The notes under the pieces were generated by a model. It was not told the DNA's origin. It did not search any database and was given only the letters and a program-made list of their open reading frames with translations. The position numbers and the translations under genes are program-made. Below, in pieces: positions 19,878 through 29,860 of a stretch of DNA of 64,000 nucleotides (position 1 is its first letter; the number at the start of each line of letters is the position of its first letter). The stretch is from Gambelia wislizenii (Eukaryota > Chordata > Lepidosauria > Squamata > Crotaphytidae): positions 82,261,501 to 82,325,500 of the forward strand of contig JAUMIR010000001.1 of the NCBI GenBank assembly GCA_030847615.1. The letters are read 5' to 3'.

Positions 19878-21638
19878 ACTAAAGTATGAATACAATGGGC
19901 CTGAAGTGCAATCCCATCATGTTCATGCAGCCAGAATTGTGCAAACCTAGGTCACTGCAACAAAGTAAAATGTATTACCAATTAGAGGTTTCATTTTTCA
20001 CTGAGCAAAATATTTAGAGGGGTATTCATATGTTGCACTCAACATAGGTACAACCTGTGTACATGCATACATAGATTCTTGATCTGTACATAGGTAGAGG
20101 TTTTCACATGTAACATTCAGCAAGTGTACCCAGACTGATTATCTCTACCCCAAGTGAATGATTATGATGACAGCATGGGAAATTATTCACACATTATTCA
20201 CATGTATTACAATGCATCAGTTTTGTATTGGTAAAAATCTTTGATATTTGTAGACCCATATGCTCTTTTAAATTTTATCCCTAAGACACTGAATTTAACT
20301 AATGGGCAAAGTCGTTGGATTCTGCATACTCATACTGTTGCCTAAAGACTTGTATTCAAAGGCTGGAAAGATAAATATTTTCCATCTGTTGATCAATGGC
20401 CAGAAGATCTCACTGCTTTAGCTACTCAAGAATTTTATAAACACCAGCATCAAGAAAATGTGCTTTTTAGCAGTATGGTCAGCTTGTATTAATGTATATG
20501 CCTAGCCCACACATCTCGTGTACTCCTCCACATCTTGATATTTTTCTCTCTTCTCCCTGCCCCTTTTGCGATCTTACTTTTAAAAATCCAATAAAATATA
20601 TATTTTAAAAACCTAGACATTATTCAGATAACTTTGTTTATTTGCTTGTTGGCTTTGCATTCAGTTGCATTCAGATTACATGACAAATACAGCATAGGCT
20701 AGATCTTAGGTTTGCTCATTAAGGCACGAATTCACATCTGTGAAACTAAAGAATAATGCTGAACTTCATTGGCAAATTTGCCATTTTAAACCCTAATATA
20801 GAAGCTCCATCTTTCTAGAACCTATTTTGAACCATATGACCATATCTACTTTATATGTCATATGCCAACTGCATCATTATAACAATTCTAAAAGTTTGGA
20901 TTGCTTTGCACGAACATACCACAGTTCACACGTTACAAAAAAAGAGGAGTCAGCTGCTTATTTTCCCCACACCTCAACTGTGTGAAGGAGGGCCATGTCT
21001 TTGCAAACTCATGGTAGTCCAGTTTTCCTTTCCCATATTACTTGTAATAATGGAAATGTGAATTTTCTCACAGTGGCCATTGCAACAAGTATGTCAGGCA
21101 ACAGTGTGGGGAGAACAGTTTAGTTGTATTCAGGAATTTGCCAAATGAAATATGAATAGTTAATCAGGAGGAAAATTATTTTCTCCTTTGTATTCTAGCT
21201 AGCACTGCCTGACATTTAATGATGCTGTTGTGCATTCCTGAAGGTGACAGCAACTATCTCAGCAAAATATTAACTCTCCTTAGTCAATTGTCTCCTTGTA
21301 TCAGCTAATTGCTAGCTAGAGGCTTGCTGAGTGTGTTTCATAGGGAACCATGAAGGTTGGAGAAAAGCAGCTGGACTGGGGTTGGCTGAGAATTTTATTG
21401 TCATTCATTTTTGATAAGTATTTCCCAAGCATTCACACATTTCTTCTGATTTGACATCTAAGGGTTTGAATGTTTCACTCTTAAACATTAAGATTTGAAT
21501 CCCTGAGTATCCAATCAAATTTTTCCTGAATTAGCTTTGCTTTTTCTTTGTTTTCTGAGAGGTTCTACAGCTTCTAACACCTACATGGCAGGCAAGTACA
21601 GCATAGTCTTCTCCATGTCAGGAATGGTTATACTCACT

Positions 21639-22181
21639 GGAGATTATCAGACAGGAATGCAAAAAGTGTTCCTGTCTCACAATCTCCAATCCCACCCCTG
21701 TCCCAAAACAATAATCCTCCCTACCACACTTACCTTCTCTCCCATCATTGAGGCAGCCCAGGCATGAACAGAGATCTAACGGAGATCTGCTCACTTCCTG
21801 GAGTGAAATCCCACTGTTCTCGCAAGAAGAAATTCAAAAAGAAAAAGAAAGCATTAAAAGTTACACAAAGCACCTAAACACAATGAAAAATTAAAGAGCA
21901 AAACTTACCTGGATGTCCCACTATGACCCGGAAGTATTCATGCTGGACTGGCCATTCCTGCTGCAGTGATAGGAGTTAAATGGCCCGAGGTTTCAAACGC
22001 CAACAATACCGGCACCAAAACAGAACGGGGGAGATCTATTGACAGCTTCAGCCATCAATAAAAAAAAGACACCAGCATAATGCTAGCATAACGCAAAAGG
22101 ATGTTGTCATCTGATGTTGGCATCCTTTTGCGTTATGCTGGCGTTATGCTTGCACCACATTTGCGGCATCTGATAATCTCC
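21639..22181 (+). mobile_element. Harbinger-like MITE, copy D
   Basis: The second end type, GGAGATTATCAGA at 21639-21651, has its perfect reverse complement TCTGATAATCTCC at 22169-22181. ACT flanks both sides (21636-21638 and 22182-22184). A perfect 19-bp hairpin (22085-22103 with 22121-22139) lies near the right end. The interior aligns with copies A-C, so the two end types belong to one broader family. Confidence 0.8.
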
Positions 22182-22311
22182 ACTGACTTTGGTTGGTACT
22201 GATGAGACAATTTTGTTTCTATTTGTAGAATCATAGAATCATAGAATTGCGGAGTTGGAAGAGACCACGAGGGCCAACCAGTCCAACCCCCTGCAATGCA
22301 GGAAATCATGA

Positions 22312-24381
22312 TCAAAGCATCCCTGACAGATGGCCATCCAGCCTCTGTTTAAAGACCTCCAAGGAAGGAGACCCGACCACGCTCCGAGGGAGTGTGTTCC
22401 ACTGCCAAACAGCTCTTACTGTCAAAAAGTTCCTCCTAATGTTAAGGTGGAATCTCTGTTCCTGGAGCTTGCATCCATTGCTCCGTGTTCCAGTCTCTGG
22501 AGCAGAAGAAAACAAGCCTGTTCCATCCTCAACGTGACACCCCTTCAAATACTTAAACAGGGCTATCATATCACCTCTTAACCATCTTTTTTCCAGGCTA
22601 AACATACCCAGCTCCCTAAGTCTCTCCTCATAAGGCATCGTTTCCAGACCTTTTACCATTTTAGTTGCCCTCCTCTGGACACGCTCCAATTTGTCAATAT
22701 CCTTTTTGAATTGTGGTGCCCAGAAATGGACACAGTATTCTAGGTGAAGTCTGACCAAGGCAGAATAGAGCAGCACTATTACTTCCCTTGATCTAGACAC
22801 TATACTACTATTGATGCAGCCCAAAATTGCATTGGCCTTTTTAGATGCCGCATCACACTGTTGACTCATGTTCAACTTGTGGTCTACTAGGACTCATAGA
22901 TCCCTTTCGCACGTAGTCTCATTCAGCCAGGTCTCCCCCATCCTATATCGATGCATTTCATTTTTTCACCCTAAGTGCAGTACCTTACATTTCTCTGTAT
23001 TGAATTTCATTTTGTTAGCTTTGGCCCAGCTCTCCAGTCTATCCAGGTAATTTTGAATTTTGATCGTGTCTTCTAGGGTATTAGCTACACCTCCTAATTT
23101 GGTGTCATCTGCAAATTTGGTAAGTGTATCCCTAATTCCCTCATCCAAGTCATTGATAAAGATACTGAATAGCACTGGGCCCAGGACAGAACCCTGTGGC
23201 ACCCCACTGGTCACATCTTTCCAAGATGAAGAGGAGCCACTGCTGAACATCCTTTGCATTCAGCCAGTCAACCAGTTACAAATCCATTGAACAGTTAACT
23301 TGTCTAGCCCACATTTTATAAGCTTGTTTGCAAGAATGTCATGGGGAACCTTGTCAAAGCCCTTACTGAAATAAAGGTATGTGATATCCACAGCGTTCCC
23401 TTCATCTACCAAGCTGGTAATTTTATCAAAAAAAGATCAGATTAGTCTGGCATGACTTGTTTCTCTGAAACCCATGTTGACTTTTTGTAATTATGGCATT
23501 GCCTTCTAAATGTTCAGAGACTCTCTGTTTTAATGATATTCCCTAGAATCTTCCCTGGTATTGATGTCAGGCTAACTGGACGATAATTTTTGGGATCCTC
23601 TTTTTCCCTCTTTTTGAAGATGGGGACAACGTTTGCCCTCCTCCAGTCTGCTGGGACTTCTCCTGTTCTCCAAGAGTTCTCAAAGATTATTGCCAATGGC
23701 TCTGAGATTACATTTGCCAGCTCTTTAATACTCTTGGATGTAATTCATCTGGTCCTGGATATTTAAATTCATTTAGATTAAGAAGGTATTCCTATACTAC
23801 CTCTTTGCTTATTCTGTATTTCCTATACATGTTCCGTTTAATACTTAGCTCCATTGAAATTTAAAACTTAGCTCCATTGAAATTTCTTTAGTTATCCATC
23901 CAGGTTTCTTGAGACACCTCCCATTTTTCTTCCTCAATGGTACTGTTTGAAATTGTGCCTTCAGTATCTCCCTTTTGAGAAAGTCCCATCCATCTTGAGG
24001 TGTCTTCTCTTTTAGTATTCCTAACCATAGGATCACCCCCAGTATTTCCCTGAGTTTATTGAAATCAGCGCTCCTAAAGTCGAGAATGCGTTTCTGACTA
24101 TGCCTGGCTTCTCCTTTCCATTGTATAACAAACTCCAGGAGAACATGATCACTCTCACCTAAGTATCCCACCACTTACACCCCATTAACCAAGTAATCCC
24201 TGTTGGTTAGGATCAGATCTAAAATAGCTGACCCCCTTGTTGCCTCTTCCACCTTTTGGACCATGACATTGTCTTCCAGGCAAGTCAGTTATTTGCTAGA
24301 CCTTGAAGTTTTGGTTGAGTTAGATTTCCAGCAAATATCAGGATAGTTGATGTCACCCATCACTACTACACCTCTCCTTTG
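22312..24381 (-). pseudogene. CR1 ORF2: endonuclease C-part and reverse transcriptase
   Basis: Going 5' to 3': MGDINYPDICW (about 24320-24350) and GESDHVLLEF (about 24125-24160) of the AP-like endonuclease; DWRRANVVPIFKK and NYRPVSLTSIPGKIL (about 23550-23650) of the RT fingers; [20 protein letters not shown] and the catalytic FADDTKLGG (about 23090-23125); [35 protein letters not shown], and RFHLNIRRNFLTVRAVWQWN near the C-terminus. The last 187 codons (22875-22312) are open, but frameshifts lie near 22966, 23514 and 23845, so the protein is not made. FADD at the active site is the usual CR1 variant. Confidence 0.85.
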
Positions 24382-24851
24382 CACACAGACTCGGAGAAAT
24401 AAAGAGACCACACACATAATATGGGTGAAAATAAATGGGCTTTTATTTATTATCCTACCTATTTAAATTCCCTAAATCTTCAGCAGGGGGAGGCAATCAA
24501 GTGAGGGAGCAGCTGGCGCGGATCATCCCTTCCGGACTTATGCCCCCAGCTTCCCCGGGCGAATAGCTGAGCCCTGTTGAGCAACCCTGTGGAGCGAGGT
24601 TGCTCTCCAGCCAGCCCGTGTCTGGAAGGTCAGACTGAAAGTCCCTCACCCAATCCTTACAGATTAAGGTGACTGGATTATCCTTCAGGCCAACCCCAAG
24701 GTAGGTCACCTTCTGTTCTCCCAGATCGTACAATCTAAGGAGACCCTTCCAGCGACCATCCCTTCACCGAAATCGGTGCCATAGGTGCACACCGTAATCT
24801 ACGCCTCCCCCTTTCCCGCCACAGATAAGGGGCAAGCGTCTGCTTTGTCCC
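24382..24851 (-). other. 3' untranslated region of Ngaro-type copy 2
   Basis: Aligns with 7521-7985. AATAAAG near 24397-24404 and AATAAAAGCC-like wording near 24430-24445 on the minus strand could serve as poly(A) signals. No conserved frame. Confidence 0.55.
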
Positions 24852-25447
24852 TTAATCCCCCACAAGCTTGACCAACAAGTCGCTCAACCCCTGCTGAAGA
24901 TCTCCCAAAAATATTAAGTTACCCATATCCGAAAGATGCACACCATCAGCTCTGTAGAGCTCGGGCCTCTCGAATACAATTTGGGTATGTGTTAGATAGT
25001 ACCCTCCCATTGAATTTATAAGTTTCCCCATTTGCCTATTGACCTTACGCCTTGCCCTGTCAATTAGGCGGGGGTTCCCCTCCCCACGCCATAGCTGCCT
25101 CGGCAAAATAGCCGACCACATTATGGTGACAGCCGGCCACCTCAACTTAATTTCGTGCAGGTCATGTGAAGCTTGTATCACCAGAGCCTTGCCCTTAAGG
25201 AGGGCCAGATCATTTCCCCCAACATGGAGGACCAAAACGTCAGGTGGCGGCCCCCCACGCCCTTCAAAAAGCAGCGGCATGAGGCCATGCCACTGTAACC
25301 CCCTTTCCCCCAACCATTCAATGACCCCCATGTCTCCCAGGCTGAGGTGAGGTCCGAAGTAACTCAACCAGGCCTGTCGGGCCGCCCAATAGATCATACT
25401 GTGGCCGCAGATCAGCACCCGGTGCCTCACCATCTGAGGTCTAATAC
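24852..25447 (-). CDS. SGNH-family hydrolase of Ngaro-type copy 2, intact frame
   Basis: An uninterrupted frame of about 198 codons. Block I is VLICGHSMIYWAARQAW (Ser in GHS, about 25395-25440); block III is VLHVGGNDLALLKG (Gly-Asn in GGND, about 25209-25235); block V is LYRADGVHLSDMGN (Asp and His in DGVH, about 24930-24950). All SGNH catalytic and oxyanion residues appear present. The product would be a small hydrolase, perhaps an esterase, made by the retrotransposon; the substrate is unknown. The first ATG gives MVRHRVLICGHSM, but the frame is open upstream to a TTTTGTCTTTCAG tract, so it may be joined to an upstream exon by splicing. It follows the recombinase stop by about 25 bases. Confidence 0.65.
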
Positions 25448-25472
25448 CTGAAAGACAAAAGGGGAAAAACAA
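25448..25472 (-). promoter_or_regulatory. Possible splice acceptor before the hydrolase frame
   Basis: On the minus strand the sequence TTTTTCCCCTTTTGTCTTTC is followed by AG and then the hydrolase frame. Copy 1 has the same tract and AG (8591-8620) at the same place. The combination of pyrimidine tract, CAG and a frame lacking a close ATG fits a 3' splice site. A matching donor is not certain. Confidence 0.4.
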
Positions 25473-25473
25473 G

Positions 25474-26376
25474 TCAGTAAGTTAAAGAACGGACGTAGCT
25501 AAGGTAGGAGGCCGACCGCAAGCGCCCGATCCGCTGGATGGCTGCTGGCAAGAAACCCATTGCCGCTGCTGTAGAAGCAGCACCAATGCAGAAGGAGTGC
25601 GTCCCAAACCTGACTCCTTTCAGCCCCAATTGATCCAAGGCCTGAGTTGTCACAGCCCAGAACTGGTATCTGGTGAGAGGAGAAAAATCCGCATGAACAG
25701 TACCCCAGGATGCTGGCCATGAACCCGAACATACTCCTGCAAGGCAAGGACTGGACAAATGGTTACATCACTGCATCGACCAAGACGGATTACCTTACCC
25801 TTGCCCAACTGGTCAGTTTTAGAAAAACGTAACGTAAACTTGACCTCCTGGGCACCCACCATCATATCTCTAAATTCCAAGGCCCTACCCGGATTTGGAG
25901 CCTACCACAAGCTCGCTCACTCTCAGAGCCTCGAAGAAAGCGAGCAAGGCAGCTGCGTGAAAAAGCAGGGCCTCATAAGGGGAAGAGCAAATTCCAACCC
26001 AAACCTGGCGTAAACCTCATAAAATATTAGGGGAGAGGGGTGCTCTGGTATCCTTCTTCCTACCCTGCTCTCGGGCCCAACCCTCCAAAGCTTTATGAAT
26101 ACGAAAATCCCCCGTATTATCTAAAGCCCCCTGGGCCTTCAGCCCAAAGGCCAAAGCCGCCAACCTGCCCCGAATAGACTGCGGGGATAAACCCTTCTTA
26201 TAAAGATAAACACAAAAATGCAGGAGCTGCTTCACCAGCACATTCAGGTCCTGCTGCAACCCATTCTGCTCTCTAAAGGAATAAAACTCTTTAGCTGCCC
26301 CGGCATATCCCTTCTTAGTACTAGTGGCCACAGATATACCTAGGGCCCTCCAAATTTTGGGCTCCCAAGATTCCAC
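25474..26376 (-). pseudogene. Tyrosine recombinase of Ngaro-type copy 2
   Basis: The N-terminal core-binding part is open (26376-26017): WRALGISVATSTKKGYAGAA, LLHFCVYLYKKGLSPQSIRG. The catalytic part follows in two more frames: FFEALRVSELV at about 25900-25930 with the first catalytic Arg intact; LRFSKTDQLGKGKVIRLGR; CPVLALQEYV; then, after a frameshift near 25700, LGLKGVRFGTHSFCIGAAST, where the H-x-x-R Arg is Cys; and RIGRLRSASYLSYVRSLTY ending with a stop at about 25474, containing the candidate nucleophile Tyr. The Arg to Cys change and frameshifts would inactivate it. Confidence 0.75.
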
Positions 26377-27949
26377 AGGCCCTCCGGTATCTTGTCACCC
26401 ACGGGTTCGGCGTCTGGAGCAAGCTGTCTGAAGCACTCCATCTGCATGCGGAAAAGAGCGTCAGCAATCTTGTTGTTAACACCCGCCACATGCCGCGCCA
26501 GAAACAAAATATTATTCCTCAGACATTGCAATATAAAAAACCTAACTAAACGCATAACCCATGAAGACCTCAAGGTCAATGAGTTGTTGACCTGAACCGT
26601 TGCCGAATTGTTGCACCAAAAATGTACCGACGAATTCACCAACTCAGTAGCCCAAATGGTAACTGCGACCACAATTGGAAAAAACTCCAGGAATGTGAGA
26701 TCACCTGTAATGTCAGTCCCTATCCAGGACGCGGACCACCGTTCAGCACACCACCTTCCCAAGAAATAAACCCCAAAACCCATGGATCCAGCCGCATCTG
26801 AAGAAATTTGGAAATTACTTTGCAGCTTCCTTTCCTTGCGCCAGAATGAAATGCCATTAAACTGGTCCAAAAAATCCTGCCAAACCTGCAGGTCCCTTCG
26901 AACTTCCCTGGTAATGCGTATTATATGATGAGGCCGCTGGACCCCCTTAATGGCATTGCACATCCAGCGCAAAAAAGCCCTGCCGGGAGCCACCACTTTA
27001 CAAGTGAAGTTCAGGTGTCCAATAAGAACCTGAAATTCCCTCAAAGTGGCCTTACATTTACTTATAAAGCTGCACACCCGCTCCCGCAGCTCTTGCACCT
27101 TCCGCTCTGCTAAGCGGCATTGTTGATTGACAGTGTCAATCTCAATGCCCAAAAAAGTCAGCTGTTGCGAGGGACCATCCGTTTTCTCCAGAGCCAGCGG
27201 AACTCCCAGCTCCGCGGTCATTGTTTCAAACTGCCATAACAAGAAACTACATAGCCCAGTGCCATGTTCACCTATGAACAAAAAATCATCCAAATAGTGT
27301 ATGACCCCTGACAATCCTGTCCTAACTCGTAAGGCCCATTCCAAAAAAGTACTAAAAGTCTCGAACGCATTACAAGACACAGAGCACCCCATGGGCAAAG
27401 TGCAGTCCATATAGTACTGCCCCTCAAATTGAAACCCTAACAACTCAAAATCATTGGGGTGGAACGGTAGTAGGTGAAAGGCAGACTTAATGTGCATTTC
27501 GCAAGCTCAGCGCCCAAACCGTGATGCCTGACCTCACCTATGGCCGCATCGAACGATGTGTATTTCACACTACACAATTCTGGGGGAATAGCATCATTAA
27601 CAGACTCACCCTTGGGGTAAGATAAATGGTGAATGATTCTAAACTCACCAGGGGCCTTTTTGGGCACTATACCTAATGGGGACACTCTCAAATTGGGTAC
27701 AGGGGGGTGGGCAAAGGGGCCCACAACTCTTCCCTCCGACAATTCCTTCCAAATTTTTTCCCTCACTATATGCTCCATCCCCCTAACCGATTGCAAATTT
27801 CGGGCCCTAAAAGGGCGTCGGTGACCTTCAAATGGAATCCTAAAGCCTAAATGAAACCCCTCAGACAAATAAGTGGCTGCCCCTTTGTTTGGATACACAG
27901 CAAGCCACCTGTCTAAAATTTCTAACCTAATTGGACTGGGCCCCTTTAA
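26340..27949 (-). pseudogene. Reverse transcriptase-RNase H of Ngaro-type copy 2
   Basis: Two long open parts separated by one frameshift near 27470-27500. The first (27949-27437) reads AATYLSEGFHLGFRIPFEGH, MEHIVREKIWKELSEGRVVG and RVSPLGIVPKKAPGEFRIIH. The second (27497-26340, 385 codons) has HIKSAFHLLPFHPNDFELLG, LPMGCSVSCNAFETFSTFLE, VIHYLDDFLFIGE (YLDD box at about 27280-27300), then the RNase H part SSDAAGSMGFGVYF, LEFFPIVVAV, FWCNNSATV and NKIADALF. The third acidic RNase H residue is Asn here but Asp in copy 1. The overlap with the recombinase frame is 37 bases. Confidence 0.8.
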
Positions 27950-28835
27950 TCCCACCAGGTTTCAATAATGCCTATTATATCATACTTGCTTTGTAGCACT
28001 AGGAGTTCAAGTTCATCTTGCTTATTTCCCATGCTCTGTGCATTAGTGTAGAGACATCTAAGGCCATGTGTTCCCTTTACTTGCTGCCTGTGCAAGTTTT
28101 TTTGCTCCCACTGTTGGGTCCTTGCGCTGTTTGCCTTGTTCCCTCTATGACAGTTTGACTATTTTCTCCAGCCCTTTTGCCTTCCAGAATACTGTCTCTC
28201 TCCCCCATATGACTCAGTTTAAAGCCCTCCTGATCAAATTCTTGAGACTGTAGGCAAAAATGTTTCTGCTAACTGTCGTGAGATGTACCCCATCTCTTGC
28301 CAGAAGTCCCCCCTCATGGATGCGCAGCCCATGATCCAAGAATCCAAATTGGTCTCGGTGACAGCATGTACAGAGCCAGTTGTTTACGTTGGCTATTTTC
28401 CTCTCCCTTCCTGGACCATGCCCTTCAACTGGCAGAAGAGACGAGATGACAACCTGTGCATCCGTTTCTTTCAGCTTCCTCCCCAGAGCCTCATAATCTC
28501 TTTAGATCTTTGGAAAGCTGTGCCTTGCAGTATCATTGGTTCCTACATGGACCAAAAGGAAGGGGTAATGATCCGTAGGCTTGATGAGTCTTGCCAGCCT
28601 CTCCGTCACATCACGGATCTTAAAAAATTGAAACTCACAGAAGCTCCACCCCCATCAGCAAGAAGCAGCCTCTCCCAACAGTTTTTTAAAAATTCAAACT
28701 TACCCACTCAAAATGGCTGTCCAGAAGCTGCTCTCCTTCTTCTCCCTGGCAGGAAACTGGCCTGGAAAGCCTCTGCAAGGAGTTATATAGAGCTAGGCTC
28801 CCAGCTCCACCCCCTAGTGACTCGCAGATGTGTAT
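27950..28835 (-). pseudogene. CR1 5' part: ORF1 esterase C-part and endonuclease start
   Basis: On the minus strand at about 28640-28206 the translation reads IRDVTERLARLIKPTDHYPF, LLVHVGTNDTAR (GTND is SGNH block III, about 28524-28555), a frame break, then VVISSLLPV, HGLRIHEGGLLARDGVHLTT (DGVH is block V, about 28265-28310) and IFAYSLKNLIRRALN. This is the esterase domain known in CR1 ORF1. ORF2 starts after it, with NKQDELELLVLQSKYDIIGI and IETWWD ending at 27950. Upstream, 28640-28835 is 5' UTR-like with TATATAA at about 28787. ORF1 N-terminal zinc-finger coding sequence is missing. Confidence 0.7.
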
Positions 28836-29189
28836 TTGAAGAATGTATTAAAATTCACATTTTACTAAAATTCACATTAGAATTTCCTTTGAAAATCTTA
28901 TTTGGAGAGGTAAGTATTTGATGTTTTTTTAAAAAATGGAATGATCAAGAAATGAAAACAGATTTTCATATTCTTAATAGGAAAGAGATGTAGAAATGAA
29001 GGCAACACACTGCTACTGCTAGAAGTGGTGTCTGCTGGTTCCCATGTCAGTGGGATGGTGAATCCAATCTGAGTTTAAATCCAATCCAAGTTATCCAAGG
29101 TGCTGAATATATTTTGGGAACAGGGTTCAGCATCTTGGATAACTTTTTTAAGGCTATCACTAAAACCCAGCTTAGTTGTAGCCAGAGTG
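28836..29189. other. Spacer, nothing recognised
   Basis: AT-rich, with no gene or named repeat seen. A short self-complementary pair (CAAGTTATCCAAG near 29084 and CTTGGATAACTT near 29133) could form a weak hairpin. Confidence 0.4.
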
Positions 29190-29243
29190 AAAGCGCGGGA
29201 TGAGTCCTTCCTGAATCTTCATTTGCAAAGAAAAGCCAGAGAG
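29190..29243 (+). mobile_element. RTE-like LINE, 3' terminal scrap
   Basis: GAAAGCGCGGGATGAGTCC through AAAAGCCAGAGA matches the last 55 bases of the RTE-like copies at 53283-53335 and 18150-18207. It encodes the last residues, RKRGMSPS and stop, then the short 3' UTR. It is extreme 5' truncation. Confidence 0.75.
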
Positions 29244-29499
29244 AGGGATTCATCACCCACACTGGAATAGAAGCTACCAGCTGTTTGACAAGCACAACAG
29301 CTTACAACATGAACAACTACATACAGCAGAGTCATGTCAAAACCAACTTCTGTATTATCAAAATACTTATAACAGCGAGACTAGGGATGGAAAGAAGATT
29401 CAAAAACATTTGAGAAAAGGTTTACCAAACCCACCCCAGCTTCTTGTGTGTTGGAAAAATCTGATGAGGAGAATAATAGACAGGTGAGGATCTTTGCAG

Positions 29500-29860
29500 A
29501 TTGATACTTATGTGCATGGTGAGGAGCGGTTGCACAAAAATGGCATTTTCTGCACAGAGAACACATTTCCTGTGCAGAAAACTGTGTTTTCTATGCAGAA
29601 AAAAAAATCTGTGCTGATGACAAGGTTCTTGAGTGGGAAAAGAATTTTCACTACAGAAAGCAACATTTTTGCACAGAAAACAAGTTTTCTGTCCAGAGCT
29701 ATGCAGAAAATGCCATTTTCTGGGCAGAAAAAACACGTGCATTCTCTTTTGCCCAGAATGTGTCCTGAACTGCAAATAGTCCTCCAAAACTACACATTTT
29801 CCAACAATTTTCCCAGAGTGAAGAAAAATGATAACATTCTTAATTCTTTCCTACGACAAT
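29500..29860. repeat. Cluster of short palindromes, TTTTCTGTGCAGAAAA-like
   Basis: Between 29530 and 29740 the words TTTTCTGCACAGA, TGTGCAGAAAA, TATGCAGAAAA, TTGCACAGAAAA and CTGGGCAGAAAA alternate in both senses about seven times. A downstream part reads TGTCCTGAACTGCAAAT. A second locus at 47640-47920 has the same layout and the same downstream wording (AAGTCCTGAACTGAGAAT), so this is an interspersed repeat. The open frames over it are cysteine-rich artefacts. Confidence 0.55.

Larger units (their letters stand above)
18208..21638. other. AT-rich spacer with a diverged duplication
   Basis: No gene is supported. A 116-codon minus frame (18216-18566) shows no recognisable domain. Parts that stand out are the duplicated segment at 18745-18945 and 19150-19285 and a hAT-like MITE at about 19738-19877, described separately. 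20560-20615 ends in an AATAAAATATAT run that may be the tail of an old retroposed copy. Confidence 0.45.
24382..27949 (-). mobile_element. Ngaro/DIRS-type retrotransposon, copy 2 (5' part missing)
   Basis: Same family as 7521-13758, with 3' UTR, SGNH hydrolase, tyrosine recombinase and RT-RNase H aligning throughout. The element stops at the start of RT (27949), and the leader and Gag, about 2.7 kb in copy 1, are missing. The CR1 target also lacks a segment between its ETWWD and GDINYPD motifs, so one deletion across the junction explains both losses. The 3' end sits after TTTG, as in copy 1. Coding parts are less damaged than in copy 1. Confidence 0.8.
22226..28835 (-). mobile_element. CR1 LINE split by a Ngaro-type insertion
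   Basis: From the minus-strand 5' side: a 5' UTR-like segment with TATATAA (about 28787), the C-terminal part of the ORF1 esterase (28640-28206), the start of the endonuclease (to 27950), the Ngaro-type insertion (27949-24382), the rest of endonuclease and RT (24381-22312), and the ATTCTATG tail at 22226-22245. Without the insertion about 3.0 kb of CR1 remains. TATTTG occurs just outside both ends (about 22220 and 28831), a possible short target duplication. The N-terminal part of ORF1 is missing. Confidence 0.8.

Noticed and set aside
28283..28921. 212-codon plus-strand frame
   Set aside because: It is antisense to the CR1 ORF1 esterase and 5' UTR, which explain the sequence better.
29422..29787. 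Cys/Phe-rich frame resembling a secreted cysteine-rich peptide
   Set aside because: It translates the alternating CTGTGCAGAAAA repeat and has no signal or gene context.
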